Shown in pieces: positions 22,474 to 33,095 of a stretch of DNA of 64,000 bases. The position numbers and the translations under genes were made by a program. Under the pieces are notes generated by a model, which saw only the letters and a list, made by a program, of their open reading frames with translations, ran no database searches and was not told where the DNA came from. The stretch comes from Bordetella parapertussis (GTDB taxonomy: Bacteria > Pseudomonadota > Gammaproteobacteria > Burkholderiales > Thiobacillaceae), in contig CAMDCO010000007.1 in the NCBI GenBank assembly GCA_945890495.1, positions 1-64,000 on the forward strand. Direction: 5' to 3'. Numbering within the stretch: the first letter of the stretch is position 1; each line of letters starts with the position of its first letter.

Positions 22474-22920
22474 ATGGCATCAGTTAACAAAGTCATCCTG
22501 ATTGGCAACTTGGGCGCAGACCCTGAAACGCGTTATTTGCCTAGCGGTGATGCGGTCGCCAACTTGCGTTTGGCCACGACGGACAAGTTCAAGGACAAGA
22601 GCGGGGCAATGCAGGAAGTGACGGAGTGGCATAGTGTGGCCTTCTTCGGCAAGACCGCCGAGATCTGCGCGCAGTACCTGAAAAAGGGCAGTTCCGTGTA
22701 TGTCGAGGGCTCCCTGCGTACGCGCAAGTGGCAGGACAAGACGGGTGCTGACCGTTATACCACCGAGATTCGCGGCGACCGTATGCAGATGCTGGGCGGC
22801 CGGAGCGGGGGCAGTAGCGCGGCATATGACGATGCTGGCTCTGAGGCCCCGCGCGCTCGTCCGGCGGCAGCTTCCAGTGCCCCGGACTTCGGTGCCCCGG
22901 AGGACGACATCCCGTTCTGA
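22474..22920 (+). CDS. ssb: Single-stranded DNA-binding protein
   Basis: 148 residues. The OB fold is clear: [41 protein letters not shown] and [51 protein letters not shown] short linker follows, then the tip EDDIPF. It protects ssDNA and recruits repair proteins. An AGGAGA-like site precedes the ATG. This is the canonical SSB, so the 19749 protein is a second, different carrier of the same tip. Confidence 0.97.
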   Translation: MASVNKVILIGNLGADPETRYLPSGDAVANLRLATTDKFKDKSGAMQEVTEWHSVAFFGKTAEICAQYLKKGSSVYVEGSLRTRKWQDKTGADRYTTEIRGDRMQMLGGRSGGSSAAYDDAGSEAPRARPAAASSAPDFGAPEDDIPF

Positions 22921-22949
22921 TCGGATCGCGCAGAGAATGAGGCGAGGGA

Positions 22950-23834
22950 GTGAGCCCTTTCTGGGAGCGGTTTAAACGCGCGAGCGTGCCCGAGCGGACG
23001 CTGGCCATCCTGCGCCGTGGGGTTGATCGCGTGGACCCCCGTCTTGTCCAAGCCTGTAGCTACCCAGGACCTTATTTGCCAGGCGTTGAACAGGCGCTGG
23101 CCTATGTGGAGGCCTTGGTGTCCGCGATCCCGGGCCCCCTGCAGGTAAACCGCGAGGCCTTTCTTCGTCAACCCTTGGTTCGGGCCTTGTTTGCCGCCCC
23201 AGATGAGATTGCGTCGGCCTTGTGCCGGAGCCCTGAGGCTCGGGCCTACGCAGAAGGCCATGGCGGCAGTTGCCACGGTATGTGCGCCCTGTTGACGGCA
23301 GAGCCTACGCTGCGCAACGACTTTGGGCCGGGCGAGCTGGATGGCCTCTTGGTGCGGGATCTGCCGCGTCAGATATGGAATTTTGATCACCACGCCTTGC
23401 TGTGTCCGGAAGACACCGAGACGGCGGTGCGTGCCGCGCTGGTCATCCGTTTGATGGAGGGCTTGTTCGATGGGGTGGCCGAACGCATTGCCCGGCGGCG
23501 GGTAGAGGCTTCATTAGATCCTATGGCCAAGGAGGCTGGAAAGCGGGCTGAGATCGGGTGTGCATCGGATCTGTGTGGGCACCTTGCAGATTTCAATGCG
23601 GTGCTGTGCGCGCCCGAGGCCTACCTCTCCCTGCAAACGCAAGAGGTGTCGATGGATGTCTTGGGTACGGTTGAAGAATCGGTCATCGCTTCTGAGGCCA
23701 CACGGACCATCCTGGTCGAGTTGCGACAACACGGGCATCCGCCCAGGGTGGTCACCCTGATTCAATGTTATGGCGACGGACAGGCCCCCTCATTAACGCA
23801 GGGCCTGCAAGATGTCCGGCATTGGATGGGATAG
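22950..23834 (+). CDS. Unrecognised protein downstream of ssb
   Basis: 294 residues with a GTG start behind GAGGCGAGGGAG. I do not recognise a family. No signal peptide or membrane segment is evident, so it is probably cytoplasmic. It has a scatter of cysteines and histidines (GGSCHGMCALL, FDHHALLCPEDTE, IGCASDLCGHLADFNAVLC) that could bind a metal. The latter half reads like a mixed alpha/beta domain ending in VVTLIQCYGDG. It follows ssb by 29 nt and probably shares its transcript. GC content and codon use match the neighbours. Confidence 0.75.
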   Translation: MSPFWERFKRASVPERTLAILRRGVDRVDPRLVQACSYPGPYLPGVEQALAYVEALVSAIPGPLQVNREAFLRQPLVRALFAAPDEIASALCRSPEARAYAEGHGGSCHGMCALLTAEPTLRNDFGPGELDGLLVRDLPRQIWNFDHHALLCPEDTETAVRAALVIRLMEGLFDGVAERIARRRVEASLDPMAKEAGKRAEIGCASDLCGHLADFNAVLCAPEAYLSLQTQEVSMDVLGTVEESVIASEATRTILVELRQHGHPPRVVTLIQCYGDGQAPSLTQGLQDVRHWMG

Positions 23835-23897
23835 CCGGGGGTTTCTCGGGGCGGTGCTCTGTTGGGGCGCGGGGTAATAATCCTCGTGCGCGGAGCA

Positions 23898-23936
23898 GCA
23901 AGTGATGACCGCAAGTGATGACCGCCCGGGTATAAT
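23898..23936 (+). promoter_or_regulatory. Promoter of the fmdB-aspS operon with a 13-bp tandem repeat
   Basis: A perfect -10 TATAAT lies at 23931-23936. Immediately upstream the 13-mer gcaagtgatgacc occurs twice in tandem (23898-23923), covering the position where a -35 box would sit. No good -35 is seen, so the repeat may be an activator site; that is inference. Confidence 0.5.
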
Positions 23937-23966
23937 TCGCGGCAATCCATTTTTCTTTGAAAAATC

Positions 23967-24227
23967 ATGCCTATCTACGCCTACCAATGTAGTGCCTGCG
24001 GTCATGCGCACGACGAAATGCAAAAGATCAGCGATGCGCCGCTGACGGTTTGTCCGCAATGCGGGCAGTCCACCTATGCCAAGCAGGTGACGGCCGCCGG
24101 CTTTGCCCTGAAGGGCAGCGGCTGGTACGCGACTGATTTCAAGAATGGTCAGCCGGCCAAGTCAGAAACGCCCGCACCCGCCTGTGGCGCGGGCGGCTGC
24201 GGCGGTTGCGCGGCCAGCGGAACATGA
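23967..24227 (+). CDS. FmdB-family zinc-ribbon protein
   Basis: 86 residues. The N-terminal zinc ribbon MPIYAYQCSACGHAHDEMQ ... CPQCG is the FmdB/CxxC_CXXC_SSSS pattern. The middle GFxLKGSGWYATDF is also typical. The end is Gly/Cys-rich (ACGAGGCGGCAASGT). Function is unknown in the family. It overlaps the DUF502 gene by 4 nt (ATGA), a conserved proteobacterial arrangement upstream of aspS. Confidence 0.9.
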   Translation: MPIYAYQCSACGHAHDEMQKISDAPLTVCPQCGQSTYAKQVTAAGFALKGSGWYATDFKNGQPAKSETPAPACGAGGCGGCAASGT

Positions 24228-24823
24228 AGCGTTATTTCATCACCGGACTGCTGATCTGGGTGCCGTTGGGCATTACCCTGTGGGTGCTTAATGCCTTGAT
24301 CGGCGCCATGGATACCAGCTTGCTGCTGCTGCCCGAACACTGGCGGCCGGACGCTTGGTTGGGCGTTCCGGTGCGCGGTGGTGGGGTGATCCTGACCTTG
24401 GCCATCATCCTGTTTACCGGGCTCTTTGCGGCCAACCTGATTGGGCAGAAGTTGCTCGATTGGTGGCATGGCATCCTCAATCGCATCCCGGTGGTCAATT
24501 CCATCTACGGTAGCGTCAAGCAGGTCTCTGACACCCTGTTGTCCTCTGAAGGCAACGCCTTCAAGAAGGTGCTTCTGGTGCGCTATCCGCATCCCGAGGC
24601 CTGGTCGCTGGCCTTTCAGACCAATGTGCCGGGCGAACTGGCGCCGGAGTTGGGCGATGACTATGTGGGTGTATTCATTCCCACCACGCCCAGCCCGGTG
24701 AACGGTTTTTATTTTTATGTGCGCCGTGACGCGACGCTGGAAGTGAATGTCACGGTCGATGCGGCACTTAAGTACATCATCTCGATGGGCGTGGTTGCGC
24801 CGCCCCCCAAGCCGGTCGTTTAA
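24224..24823 (+). CDS. DUF502 family membrane protein
   Basis: 199 residues. Two N-terminal membrane segments are visible (ITGLLIWVPLGITLWVLNALI and the stretch around GGVILTLAIILFTGLFAANLIG). NRIPVVNSIYGSVKQVSDTLLS and VFIPTTPSPVNGFYFYV are characteristic of the family. Its role is unknown. I chose the ATG at 24224, overlapping the fmdB stop, over an upstream in-frame start. It lies 27 nt before aspS. Confidence 0.88.
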   Translation: MKRYFITGLLIWVPLGITLWVLNALIGAMDTSLLLLPEHWRPDAWLGVPVRGGGVILTLAIILFTGLFAANLIGQKLLDWWHGILNRIPVVNSIYGSVKQVSDTLLSSEGNAFKKVLLVRYPHPEAWSLAFQTNVPGELAPELGDDYVGVFIPTTPSPVNGFYFYVRRDATLEVNVTVDAALKYIISMGVVAPPPKPVV

Positions 24824-24850
24824 ACCTCGGCTTCAAATTAAGGATTTTTC

Positions 24851-26656
24851 ATGCGATCTCATTATTGCGGTGCGGTACGCGCCGAGCATATTGGTCAGGA
24901 AATTGTGTTGTGTGGCTGGGCGCATCGGCGTCGTGACCATGGCGGAGTCATTTTCATCGATCTGCGCGATCGTGATGGCTTGGTGCAGGTGGTGGTCGAT
25001 CCTGATACGGTCGAGGCCTTCAAAACGGCCGAGGCCGTGCGGGGTGAATTCGTATTGCGCATCCGGGGTTTGGTGCGGGCACGTCCGGCGGGCACCGAGA
25101 ATACCCACATCGGTACCGGCCTGATCGAGGTGTTGACGCGTGAGATCGAGGTGCTCAACACCAGCGCTACGCCGCCTTTCCAGCTTGACGATGACACGCT
25201 CAGCGAAAACATTCGCTTGCAATATCGCTATCTCGATCTGCGTCGTGAGCCGATGCAAAAGAACATGCGGCTGCGCTACCGGGTCGCCAAGCTGATGCGG
25301 GATTATCTGGACAGCCGCGGCTTCATAGAGATCGAAACGCCGATGCTGACGCGCAGCACGCCGGAAGGCGCGCGCGATTATCTGGTGCCCTCGCGCGTTC
25401 ATGACGGCATGTTTTATGCCCTGCCGCAGTCGCCGCAGTTGTTCAAACAACTGTTGATGGTGTCCGGTTTCGAGCGCTATTTCCAGATCACCAAGTGTTT
25501 CCGCGACGAAGACTTGCGCGCGGATCGCCAGCCCGAATTCACCCAAGTGGACTTGGAGTTGTCCTTCGTTGAAGAAAACGATGTCATGGATCTGGTCGAG
25601 GGCATGATCCGCAGCACCTTCAAGCAGGCGATGGATATCGATCTGCCCAATCCCTTCCCGCGCATGACCTATGCCGAGGCGATGGGGCGCTATGGTTCGG
25701 ACAAGCCGGACATGCGCGTGACGCTGGAGATCACCGAGGTCACTGATGCGATGCAGGAGGTGGCGTTCAAGGTATTCTCCGGTCCGGCCAACGATGCCAA
25801 GGGTCGCGTGGCGGCCATGCGTATCCCCGGCGGTGCGTCGCTGACGCGGGGCGAGATTGATGCCTGCACCGAATTCGTCAAGATTTATGGCGCCAAGGGC
25901 TTGGCCTACATCAAGGTCAACGATGTCACCCAACTTAACGAGGCTGGCCTGCAATCGCCCATCGTCAAAAACCTGTCCGAAGCGGCGCTCAAAACGGTGA
26001 TGGCGCGTACGGGCGCGCAAAATGGCGATCTGATCTTCTTTGGTGCCGACAAGGCCAAGGTCGTCAACGATGCCTTGGGCGCGCTACGCACCAAGATCGG
26101 CCACGAGAAGGGCTTCGTCGATGGCCGTGCCTGGGCCCCGCTGTGGGTGGTCGATTTCCCCATGTTTGAGTTCAGCGAGGATCCCGAAAGCAAGACCAGT
26201 CGCTGGGACGCCCTGCATCACCCCTTCACCGCGCCCAAGGACGGCCACGAGGCCTTGCTGACCAGCGATCCGGGCGCGGCCTTGTCCAAGGCCTACGACA
26301 TGGTGATTAACGGTTGGGAAGTGGGCGGTGGCTCGATTCGTATCCACCGCGAAGCGGTGCAGGAACAGGTGTTTGCCGCGCTCAACATCAGCGAAGAAGA
26401 GCGCCGCAACAAGTTTGGCTTCCTGCTCGATGCCTTGCAGTTTGGTGCGCCACCGCATGGCGGCCTGGCCTTTGGCCTCGACCGCTTGGTGACGCTGATG
26501 GCCGGTGCCGAGTCGATCCGCGATGTCATCGCCTTCCCCAAGACCCAGCGCGCTAACTGCTTGATGACGGGCGCCCCCAATCTGGTCGACGAGAAGCAGT
26601 TGCGTGAACTGCACATTCGCCTGCGCAATACGCAAGTGTCGCCTGTGGTGGGGTGA
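24851..26656 (+). CDS. aspS: Aspartate-tRNA ligase
   Basis: 601 residues. It charges tRNA-Asp, or possibly also tRNA-Asn. The N-terminal OB domain ([28 protein letters not shown]), the class II motif 2 region ([20 protein letters not shown]) and the C-terminal motif 3 ([15 protein letters not shown]) are clear. A bacterial-type GAD insertion lies between. I see no gatCAB genes here to judge whether it is discriminating. It overlaps nudB by 4 nt. Confidence 0.97.
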   Translation: MRSHYCGAVRAEHIGQEIVLCGWAHRRRDHGGVIFIDLRDRDGLVQVVVDPDTVEAFKTAEAVRGEFVLRIRGLVRARPAGTENTHIGTGLIEVLTREIEVLNTSATPPFQLDDDTLSENIRLQYRYLDLRREPMQKNMRLRYRVAKLMRDYLDSRGFIEIETPMLTRSTPEGARDYLVPSRVHDGMFYALPQSPQLFKQLLMVSGFERYFQITKCFRDEDLRADRQPEFTQVDLELSFVEENDVMDLVEGMIRSTFKQAMDIDLPNPFPRMTYAEAMGRYGSDKPDMRVTLEITEVTDAMQEVAFKVFSGPANDAKGRVAAMRIPGGASLTRGEIDACTEFVKIYGAKGLAYIKVNDVTQLNEAGLQSPIVKNLSEAALKTVMARTGAQNGDLIFFGADKAKVVNDALGALRTKIGHEKGFVDGRAWAPLWVVDFPMFEFSEDPESKTSRWDALHHPFTAPKDGHEALLTSDPGAALSKAYDMVINGWEVGGGSIRIHREAVQEQVFAALNISEEERRNKFGFLLDALQFGAPPHGGLAFGLDRLVTLMAGAESIRDVIAFPKTQRANCLMTGAPNLVDEKQLRELHIRLRNTQVSPVVG

Positions 26657-27087
26657 GTCAGGCATTCAAGATCCCGGTTTCGGTGCTGGTGGTGATCCAT
26701 ACGGTCGATCGCCAGGTGCTGTTGATCGAACGCGCCGATCACCCCGGCTGGTGGCAGTCCGTTACGGGTAGCCAGGAGATCGGCGAGATCTTGCGCGACA
26801 CCGCAACCCGCGAGCTGTTTGAGGAGACCGGGCTAGTGGCAAACACGCTGACGGATTGGGACTATCACACGGATTATGAGATTTTTGAGTGCTACCGGCA
26901 TCGCTACGCGCCGGGCACGACGCATAACCGTGAGCATGTCTTTGGACTGGAGTTGCCCGCGCCCGTCACTGTACGCCTGGCACCAAATGAACACACGGCG
27001 CAACGCTGGTTGCCGTGGGCGGCGGCGGCAGAGGCCTGTTTCTCGTCGTCAAATGCCGCAGCGATTCGTCGCTTGGGGACGGCATGA
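26653..27087 (+). CDS. nudB: Dihydroneopterin triphosphate diphosphatase (Nudix)
   Basis: 144 residues, GTG start overlapping the aspS stop. The Nudix box [23 protein letters not shown] lies around residues 39-61. Family members remove pyrophosphate from dihydroneopterin triphosphate in folate synthesis. The aspS-nudB-ybhP order is common in proteobacteria. It overlaps the next gene by 4 nt. Confidence 0.88.
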   Translation: MSQAFKIPVSVLVVIHTVDRQVLLIERADHPGWWQSVTGSQEIGEILRDTATRELFEETGLVANTLTDWDYHTDYEIFECYRHRYAPGTTHNREHVFGLELPAPVTVRLAPNEHTAQRWLPWAAAAEACFSSSNAAAIRRLGTA

Positions 27088-27839
27088 GCCTAGCGAATTT
27101 GTATGTCGCCAGTTACAACCTGCACAAGGGGGTATCGTTCTTTGGCCGGCGCATGGTCCTGCATGAGATGCGCGATCGTTTGCATATGCTCAAGCCCGAT
27201 ATTGTGTTTCTGCAGGAGGTGCAGGGCCATCATGCGCAGCGCAGTCGGCGTTTTTCGAATTGGGCGGATGCCTCATCGCCTGAGTTTTGGGCTGGGCGTG
27301 ATTGGGGAAATTACGCCTATGGCAAGAACGCCGTTTATGAGCATGGCCATCACGGCAACGCCATCCTATCGCGTTTTCCTATCTTGAAATGGGAAAACGA
27401 GGACATCTCCGACCATGCCTTCGAGCAGCGCGGCCTGCTGCACTGCCAACTGGATGTCCCGGGTTTGGACCAACCCCTGCACGCCATTTGCCTCCATTTG
27501 GCGCTGACCGAGGGCAGCCGCCTACGCCAGATTGCTCAGATCATCCAGCGTATTCGCATGACGGTCCCTGAAGACGCCCCCTTGATCATTGCCGGCGATT
27601 TTAATGACTGGCGCGGTAGTGCCTGTGTACATCTGGAGTCAGCACTGGCCCTGCGCGAGGTTTTTGGCCAGATGCATGGTCGGCCGGCGCGTAGCTTTCC
27701 TGCGGCGCTGCCCTTGTTTGCCCTCGATCGGATCTATGTGCGTGGTTTCAGGGTCAATACGGCGACCGTGTTACACGGATCGGCTTGGCGCCGTTTATCG
27801 GATCATGCCGTCCTGACGGCGCATCTGTCGCCCTCTTGA
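27084..27839 (+). CDS. Endonuclease/exonuclease/phosphatase family protein, YbhP-like
   Basis: 251 residues. Catalytic motifs of the EEP fold are present: SYNLHKG, FLQEVQG, HGNAILSR, AGDFNDWR and SDHAVLTA. The substrate is unknown. The E. coli homologue ybhP also lies next to a cardiolipin synthase gene. The ATG at 27084 overlaps the nudB stop (ATGA) and the gene ends within the start of clsB (TGATG), so all three are likely co-translated. Confidence 0.87.
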   Translation: MSLANLYVASYNLHKGVSFFGRRMVLHEMRDRLHMLKPDIVFLQEVQGHHAQRSRRFSNWADASSPEFWAGRDWGNYAYGKNAVYEHGHHGNAILSRFPILKWENEDISDHAFEQRGLLHCQLDVPGLDQPLHAICLHLALTEGSRLRQIAQIIQRIRMTVPEDAPLIIAGDFNDWRGSACVHLESALALREVFGQMHGRPARSFPAALPLFALDRIYVRGFRVNTATVLHGSAWRRLSDHAVLTAHLSPS

Positions 27840-29038
27840 TGTTACGCGCCGGGAATCGTATCGATTTGCTGGAAAACGGTGCGGCCTATTTCCCGGCCCT
27901 GATCGCAGCCATCGAGACGGCTGAGCGCGAGATCTACTTCGAGAGTTACCTCTTCGTGGCCGATCATATTGGCTATGAGGTCGCGCACGCCCTCAGCCGT
28001 GCCGTGTTGCGCGGGGTACGGGTCAGGGTGATGTTGGACGGGTTTGGGGCCTTGGGCTTCGATGGGGATATCCGCCATGAATGGCGGGTTACGGGTGTGG
28101 ATCTGCTCATTTACCGGCCGTCTCGGCTGGGCTTGCATTGGCCGCGCCTGCGTCGTCTGCATCGCAAGCTGGTGGTGATCGACGCGCGCACGGCCTTTGT
28201 CGGTGGCATCAATGTGATCGATGACCGTAATGCACCGGGGTGCCCGGACCATCGCTACGATTATGCGGTGCGCGTCGAAGGCCCCTTGTTGGCCGATATC
28301 TATCCCTCCACGCGACGCCTGTGGTGGCTCTTGTCCTGGAGCCAGTTGCACCGTCGGCCGGCCCGTTCCTCACGCGTGCTCATGGATATGACCCCGCGCG
28401 GTGAGGTCTTGGCGCAATTTGTGCTGCGCGACAACCTGCGCCACCGGCGTGACATCGAGCAGGCCTACCTGAGCGCCATCCGTAGCGCACGACACGAGAT
28501 CGTGATTGCGAACGCCTATTTTCTGCCCGGCATGGCCTTGCGTCATGCCCTGGTCGAGGCGGCCCAACGCGGTGTGCGGGTCGTCATCCTGTTACAGGGC
28601 CGTTCCGATCACCCCTTGGTGCGTAAGGCGACGCGAGCCCTGTACCGCCGATTCCTTGAGGCGGGTGTCGAGATTCGCGAATATCACGCCAGTTTTATGC
28701 ACGCTAAAGTCGCGGTCATTGACGATGCCTGGGCTACGGTGGGTTCGTCAAACATTGATCCCTTCAGCCTCTGGCTTGCGCTTGAGGCCAATGTCGTGAT
28801 TATCGATACGGGCTTTGCGCGGCAGTTACGCGCCAGTCTGGAGGCCGCGATCCAGCAGGGGAGTCATGCCGTGCACCGCATGACCTGGCGGCGCATCAGC
28901 CGGTTCGAGAAGATGGCTTCTTGGGTGGCCTACGGGATCCTGCGGGTGTTGATGGGCCTGGTCTGGCGCAGGGGTGCGCATAAAGGGGCGCCGGATGAAG
29001 GGGGCGAGGAAGGCGGCAATAAGGCCGATCTCGGATAG
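27839..29038 (+). CDS. clsB: Cardiolipin synthase B
   Basis: 399 residues. It has two phospholipase D motifs: [16 protein letters not shown] in the first half and [20 protein letters not shown] in the second. ClsB-type enzymes condense phospholipids to cardiolipin at the inner membrane without N-terminal membrane helices, which fits this sequence. The ATG at 27839 overlaps the preceding stop by one base. The C-terminus is charged and variable. Confidence 0.9.
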   Translation: MLRAGNRIDLLENGAAYFPALIAAIETAEREIYFESYLFVADHIGYEVAHALSRAVLRGVRVRVMLDGFGALGFDGDIRHEWRVTGVDLLIYRPSRLGLHWPRLRRLHRKLVVIDARTAFVGGINVIDDRNAPGCPDHRYDYAVRVEGPLLADIYPSTRRLWWLLSWSQLHRRPARSSRVLMDMTPRGEVLAQFVLRDNLRHRRDIEQAYLSAIRSARHEIVIANAYFLPGMALRHALVEAAQRGVRVVILLQGRSDHPLVRKATRALYRRFLEAGVEIREYHASFMHAKVAVIDDAWATVGSSNIDPFSLWLALEANVVIIDTGFARQLRASLEAAIQQGSHAVHRMTWRRISRFEKMASWVAYGILRVLMGLVWRRGAHKGAPDEGGEEGGNKADLG

Positions 29039-29076
29039 AATCGCCCTGTTTATGTGGGCATTCGGGAATCAGGGTC

Positions 29077-29805
29077 ATGGCAGGTCATAGTAAGTGGGCA
29101 AACATCCAGCATCGCAAGGGGCGGCAGGATGCCAAGCGGGGCAAGGTCTTTTCGCGCATCTCCAAGGAGATTACCGTTGCGGCGCGCATGGGCGGCGGTG
29201 ACATCAGCTTTAATCCGCGCCTGCGCATGGCGGTGGAAAAAGGCAAGGCCGAGAATATGCCCAATGACAATATCGACCGCGCCATCAAAAAAGGCACCGG
29301 CGAACTCGAAGGCGTGAGCTATGAAGAGGTGCGTTACGAGGGCTACGGCCCGGGCGGCGCGCCGGTGATCGTCGATTGTCTGACCGACAACAAGGTCCGT
29401 ACCGTGGCCGATGTGCGTCACGCCTTTTCCAAGTGCGGCGGTAATCTGGGTACCGATGGTTCCGTGGTGTTCCAGTTCAAGCATTGCGGCCAGATCATCC
29501 TGGAGCCGGGTGCGGATGAAGATCGCGTGATGGAGGTGGCGCTGGAGGCCGGGGCCGAGGATGTGCTGGCCAATGACGACGGCTCGATCGAGGTGCTGAC
29601 CGCGCCCACCGGTGAGCTGACGATGGTCAAAGACGCGTTGGTGGCCGCCGGATTCAGGCCGGTCATCGCGGAGATCACCATGAAGGCGCTGAATGAGACC
29701 GAGGTTGGCGACGATGACGCGGTCCGATTCCAGAAGATGCTCGACATGATCGACGACCTCGACGATGTCCAAGAGGTCTATACCGCAGCGATCTTGCCCG
29801 AGTGA
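29077..29805 (+). CDS. yebC: YebC/PmpR-family protein
   Basis: 242 residues. [37 protein letters not shown] and the segment [25 protein letters not shown] are diagnostic. Members are described as transcriptional regulators and more recently as ribosome-associated factors. In many proteobacteria it precedes ruvC, as here. The gene overlaps ruvC by 4 nt (GTGA). Confidence 0.95.
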   Translation: MAGHSKWANIQHRKGRQDAKRGKVFSRISKEITVAARMGGGDISFNPRLRMAVEKGKAENMPNDNIDRAIKKGTGELEGVSYEEVRYEGYGPGGAPVIVDCLTDNKVRTVADVRHAFSKCGGNLGTDGSVVFQFKHCGQIILEPGADEDRVMEVALEAGAEDVLANDDGSIEVLTAPTGELTMVKDALVAAGFRPVIAEITMKALNETEVGDDDAVRFQKMLDMIDDLDDVQEVYTAAILPE

Positions 29806-30320
29806 AGATTCTCGGCCTTGATCCCGGCTTGCGTATCACCGGCTACGGCGTGATCGATCAGGTTGGGCAGCGGCTGGAGTATCAGGCGAGCGGGGTGGTG
29901 CGCACCGAAACCGGCGAGTTGCCAGGGCGCTTGGCCATCTTGTTTAATGGTGTGCGTGAGATGGTCGAGCAGTTTCGGCCCGAAGCGGCGGCGATAGAAA
30001 AGGTGTTCGTCAATGTCAACCCGCAATCGACGCTGTTGCTGGGCCAGGCGCGCGGGGCCTTGATCGCCGCACTGACCCATATGGGCCTGCCGGTGTTTGA
30101 ATACACCGCCTTGCAGGTCAAGCAGGCGGTGGTGGGTAACGGCCACGCCGACAAGGTACAGGTGCAACACATGGTTAAACGCTTGCTTAATCTGCCCGCT
30201 GAACCCTCTGCCGATGCGGCCGATGCGCTGGCCTGCGCCATCTGCCACGCTCATGGTGGCCAAGGCTTGGGTGCCATCATGACGGCGGGTCGGCGGCGCA
30301 AATCCGGCCGCATTTTGTAA
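29802..30320 (+). CDS. ruvC: Holliday junction endonuclease RuvC
   Basis: 172 residues, GTG start. RuvC resolves Holliday junctions. Acidic catalytic residues are seen in [17 protein letters not shown] (Asp7), [22 protein letters not shown] and the C-terminal [15 protein letters not shown]. It is the first of three adjacent ruv genes. Confidence 0.97.
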   Translation: MKILGLDPGLRITGYGVIDQVGQRLEYQASGVVRTETGELPGRLAILFNGVREMVEQFRPEAAAIEKVFVNVNPQSTLLLGQARGALIAALTHMGLPVFEYTALQVKQAVVGNGHADKVQVQHMVKRLLNLPAEPSADAADALACAICHAHGGQGLGAIMTAGRRRKSGRIL

Positions 30321-30333
30321 GGAAAATATCGAA

Positions 30334-30915
30334 ATGATCGGACGCATCACCGGAACGCTCGTCGAAAAGACCCCGCCACAGATCGTGGTTGATTGTCATG
30401 GCGTCGGCTATGAGGTCGATGTGCCGATGAGTTCGTTCTACAACCTGCCTGCCGTGGGTGAGCGGGTCAGCCTGCACACCCAGTTCGTGGTGCGCGAGGA
30501 CGCGCAACTCTTGTACGGCTTTCTTACCCTGAAAGAGCGCGAGGCCTTTCGCCTGCTCACGCGCATCACCGGCGTCGGCCCCAAGATGGCCTTGTCGGTG
30601 CTGTCCGGTCTGAGCGTCGATGAACTGGCGCAGACGGTGGCCTTGCAAGAGGTGGGCCGTTTGACACGCGTTCCCGGCGTTGGCAAGAAGACCGCCGAAC
30701 GGCTGCTGCTGGAACTCAAGGGCAAACTTGCCGATGCCTTGCCCAGCGTCGCGGGCGTCCACAGCCCCGCGAGCATTCAGCACGATGCCCTTGGCGCCTT
30801 GATGGCGCTCGGCTATTCCGACAAAGAGGCCTTGCCCTTGCTGAAGTCACTGCCGGAAGGCCTGAGCCTGGAAGAGGCGATCCGCCAGGCGCTTAAGATG
30901 TTGGTGAGGAAATGA
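30334..30915 (+). CDS. ruvA: Holliday junction branch migration protein RuvA
   Basis: 193 residues. RuvA holds the four-way junction and recruits RuvB. The N-terminal OB domain ([28 protein letters not shown]), the double helix-hairpin-helix ([18 protein letters not shown] and [21 protein letters not shown]) and a C-terminal RuvB-binding domain are visible. It overlaps ruvB by 4 nt. Confidence 0.97.
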   Translation: MIGRITGTLVEKTPPQIVVDCHGVGYEVDVPMSSFYNLPAVGERVSLHTQFVVREDAQLLYGFLTLKEREAFRLLTRITGVGPKMALSVLSGLSVDELAQTVALQEVGRLTRVPGVGKKTAERLLLELKGKLADALPSVAGVHSPASIQHDALGALMALGYSDKEALPLLKSLPEGLSLEEAIRQALKMLVRK

Positions 30916-31982
30916 CCATGCTCGAGCCTGACAAGTGGGCCCCTGACCGCCTGATTACACCCGGGCCCGCCTCGCGCGAGGAGGAGGTTTTTGAGCGCGC
31001 CTTGCGGCCGCAGTCCTTGGCTGAATATGTGGGCCAGGCCCGGGCGCGCGAACAGCTGGGAATCTTCATCGCGGCGGCGCGAAAGCGGGGTGAAGCGCTC
31101 GATCACACCCTGCTGTTCGGCCCGCCGGGCCTGGGTAAGACCACGCTGGCACATATCATCGCGCGCGAGATGGGGGTTAATCTGCGCAGCACCTCCGGGC
31201 CGGTGTTAGAGCGCGCCGGGGATCTGGCCGCCTTGCTGACCAATCTGGAGCCGCACGATGTGCTGTTCATCGACGAGATCCATCGCCTCTCGCCGGTGGT
31301 CGAAGAAATCCTCTACCCCGCACTCGAGGACTATCAGCTCGATATCATGATCGGCGAAGGTCCGGCAGCGCGTTCGGTCAAGCTGGATCTGCCGCCCTTT
31401 ACCCTGATTGGCGCCACCACCCGGGCTGGGATGCTGACCAACCCGCTGCGCGATCGTTTCGGCATCGTCGCGCGGCTGGAGTTTTATAACGCCGAGGAGT
31501 TGGCGCATATTGTTGAGCGCTCCGGGCGGCTGATGAAGGTGGCCATCGATCAGACCGGCGCGTTTGAGATTGCCCGGCGTTCGCGCGGCACGCCGCGTAT
31601 CGCCAACCGTCTGCTGCGCCGGGTGCGTGATTTTGCCGAGGTCAAGGCCGATGGCGCGGTGACGGTCGCGGTGGCCGATGCGGCGCTGAAGATGCTGGAG
31701 GTGGATCACGGGGGTCTGGATGTGATGGATCGAAAGCTGCTGTCTGCACTGCTGGAAAAGTTTGCGGGGGGGCCGGTCGGTCTGGAAAATCTGGCGGCGG
31801 CGATCAGTGAGGCGGCTGACACCATTGAAGATGTGCTGGAGCCTTATCTGATTCAGCAAGGTTTTTTGGCGCGCACCCCGCGCGGGCGAGTGGCGCAACC
31901 CTTGGCTTATCGCCATTTTGGCCTTGCCGCGCCCACTCGCATCCAGCCTGCGGAATTGTTCGATGAGTCGCGTCGAGAGTAG
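30912..31982 (+). CDS. ruvB: Holliday junction branch migration helicase RuvB
   Basis: 356 residues. AAA+ ATPase with Walker [14 protein letters not shown], Walker [12 protein letters not shown], sensor 1 GATTRAGML and the arginine-finger region PLRDRFGIV. The winged-helix C-domain ends [13 protein letters not shown]. It drives branch migration with RuvA. Confidence 0.97.
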   Translation: MTMLEPDKWAPDRLITPGPASREEEVFERALRPQSLAEYVGQARAREQLGIFIAAARKRGEALDHTLLFGPPGLGKTTLAHIIAREMGVNLRSTSGPVLERAGDLAALLTNLEPHDVLFIDEIHRLSPVVEEILYPALEDYQLDIMIGEGPAARSVKLDLPPFTLIGATTRAGMLTNPLRDRFGIVARLEFYNAEELAHIVERSGRLMKVAIDQTGAFEIARRSRGTPRIANRLLRRVRDFAEVKADGAVTVAVADAALKMLEVDHGGLDVMDRKLLSALLEKFAGGPVGLENLAAAISEAADTIEDVLEPYLIQQGFLARTPRGRVAQPLAYRHFGLAAPTRIQPAELFDESRRE

Positions 31983-31989
31983 AACGCAA

Positions 31990-32421
31990 ATGACGCCCTC
32001 CCTGTTTAACGCCTCGCCCTCAGTGGGTTTTACCTGGCCGGTGCGCGTCTATTGGGAGGATACCGATGCCGGCGGCGTGGTGTATTACGCCAATTACCTG
32101 AAGTTTCTGGAACGGGCGCGCAGCGAGTGGTTGCGTTCGCTGGATATTCATCAGGCCGAATTGGCGGCACAGGAGGGCGTACTGTTTGTGGTGCGCCGCG
32201 TGGAGGCCGATTATCTGAAGCCGGCGCGCTTTGACGACGAACTTCGCGTGCAGTGCCGCATCACCGAGATGGGCCGCGCCAGCCTGACCATGGCGCAACA
32301 GGTCCTGCGTGGCGATGAAGTGCTGTTGTCCGCACAAGTGAGGCTGGCCTGCGTGAGCGCAACCGGGATGCGACCCGCTAAAATCCCCCCCCATCTGTTT
32401 ATCAAATTGAGTACGGCATGA
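31990..32421 (+). CDS. ybgC: Tol-Pal system-associated acyl-CoA thioesterase
   Basis: 143 residues. Hot-dog fold with the YbgC motif VYWEDTDAGGVVYYANYLKFLERARSEWLR; the aspartate of DTDAGG is the catalytic residue. It hydrolyses short-chain acyl-CoAs and is linked to phospholipid metabolism. I chose the ATG at 31990, just after ruvB, over an in-frame codon inside ruvB. It overlaps tolQ by 4 nt. Confidence 0.94.
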   Translation: MTPSLFNASPSVGFTWPVRVYWEDTDAGGVVYYANYLKFLERARSEWLRSLDIHQAELAAQEGVLFVVRRVEADYLKPARFDDELRVQCRITEMGRASLTMAQQVLRGDEVLLSAQVRLACVSATGMRPAKIPPHLFIKLSTA

Positions 32422-33095
32422 ATCTAACGACGGATCTTTCCCTGTGGACCCTGGTGCTTGAGGCTAGCTGGGTTGTCAAAATGGTGATGTTGCTGTTGCT
32501 AGCGGCCTCGCTGTTGTCCTGGTGGCTGATCTTTCACAAGTGGTTCGCTTTTCGCCGTGAGGAGCGTGCCACGCGGGTCTTTGAGGGCGAGTTCTGGGCG
32601 GGGGGCGTGACCGAGATTCTGATGCGCAAGGCCGAGGCCAATGCCGGCAGCATGGAGCGCGTGTGCCGCGCCGGTTATAGGGCCTTTGAGCGGATGCATA
32701 AGCAACTGGGGGCGACCCCTGAGGCTATTTTGGAGAGCGCGCAACGCGCTATGCGTGCAGAGTACCAGCGCGAGATGGACCGACTGGAGTCGCACTTGCC
32801 GCTGTTGGCAACCATTGGTTCGGTGTCACCCTATGTGGGCCTGTTCGGGACGGTCTGGGGCATTATGAATGCCTTCCGCAACTTGTCGAATGTCTCTCAG
32901 GCGACGCTGGCGCATGTGGCGCCAGGGATCGCCGAGGCGCTGGTGGCGACCGCCATTGGCCTGTTTGCCGCTATCCCGGCGGTGATCGCCTACAACCACT
33001 TCACCCATGAGTTCGATCGATTGGCGAATCGTTTCGATGTCTTTATGGAGGAGTTCGCTAATGTCATGCAACGCTGGGGGCATCAGAAGTCATGA
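32418..33095 (+). CDS. tolQ: Tol-Pal system protein TolQ
   Basis: 225 residues. Inner-membrane proton-channel subunit, homologous to ExbB and MotA. Three membrane segments are evident; ATIGSVSPYVGLFGTVWGIMNAF and GIAEALVATAIGLFAAIPAVIAYN are the conserved second and third helices. Successive tol genes overlap by 4 nt, which indicates coupled translation. Confidence 0.96.
   Translation: MNLTTDLSLWTLVLEASWVVKMVMLLLLAASLLSWWLIFHKWFAFRREERATRVFEGEFWAGGVTEILMRKAEANAGSMERVCRAGYRAFERMHKQLGATPEAILESAQRAMRAEYQREMDRLESHLPLLATIGSVSPYVGLFGTVWGIMNAFRNLSNVSQATLAHVAPGIAEALVATAIGLFAAIPAVIAYNHFTHEFDRLANRFDVFMEEFANVMQRWGHQKS

Noticed and set aside
24833-26020. 395-codon minus-strand frame inside aspS
   Set aside because: Antisense shadow of a conserved synthetase gene.
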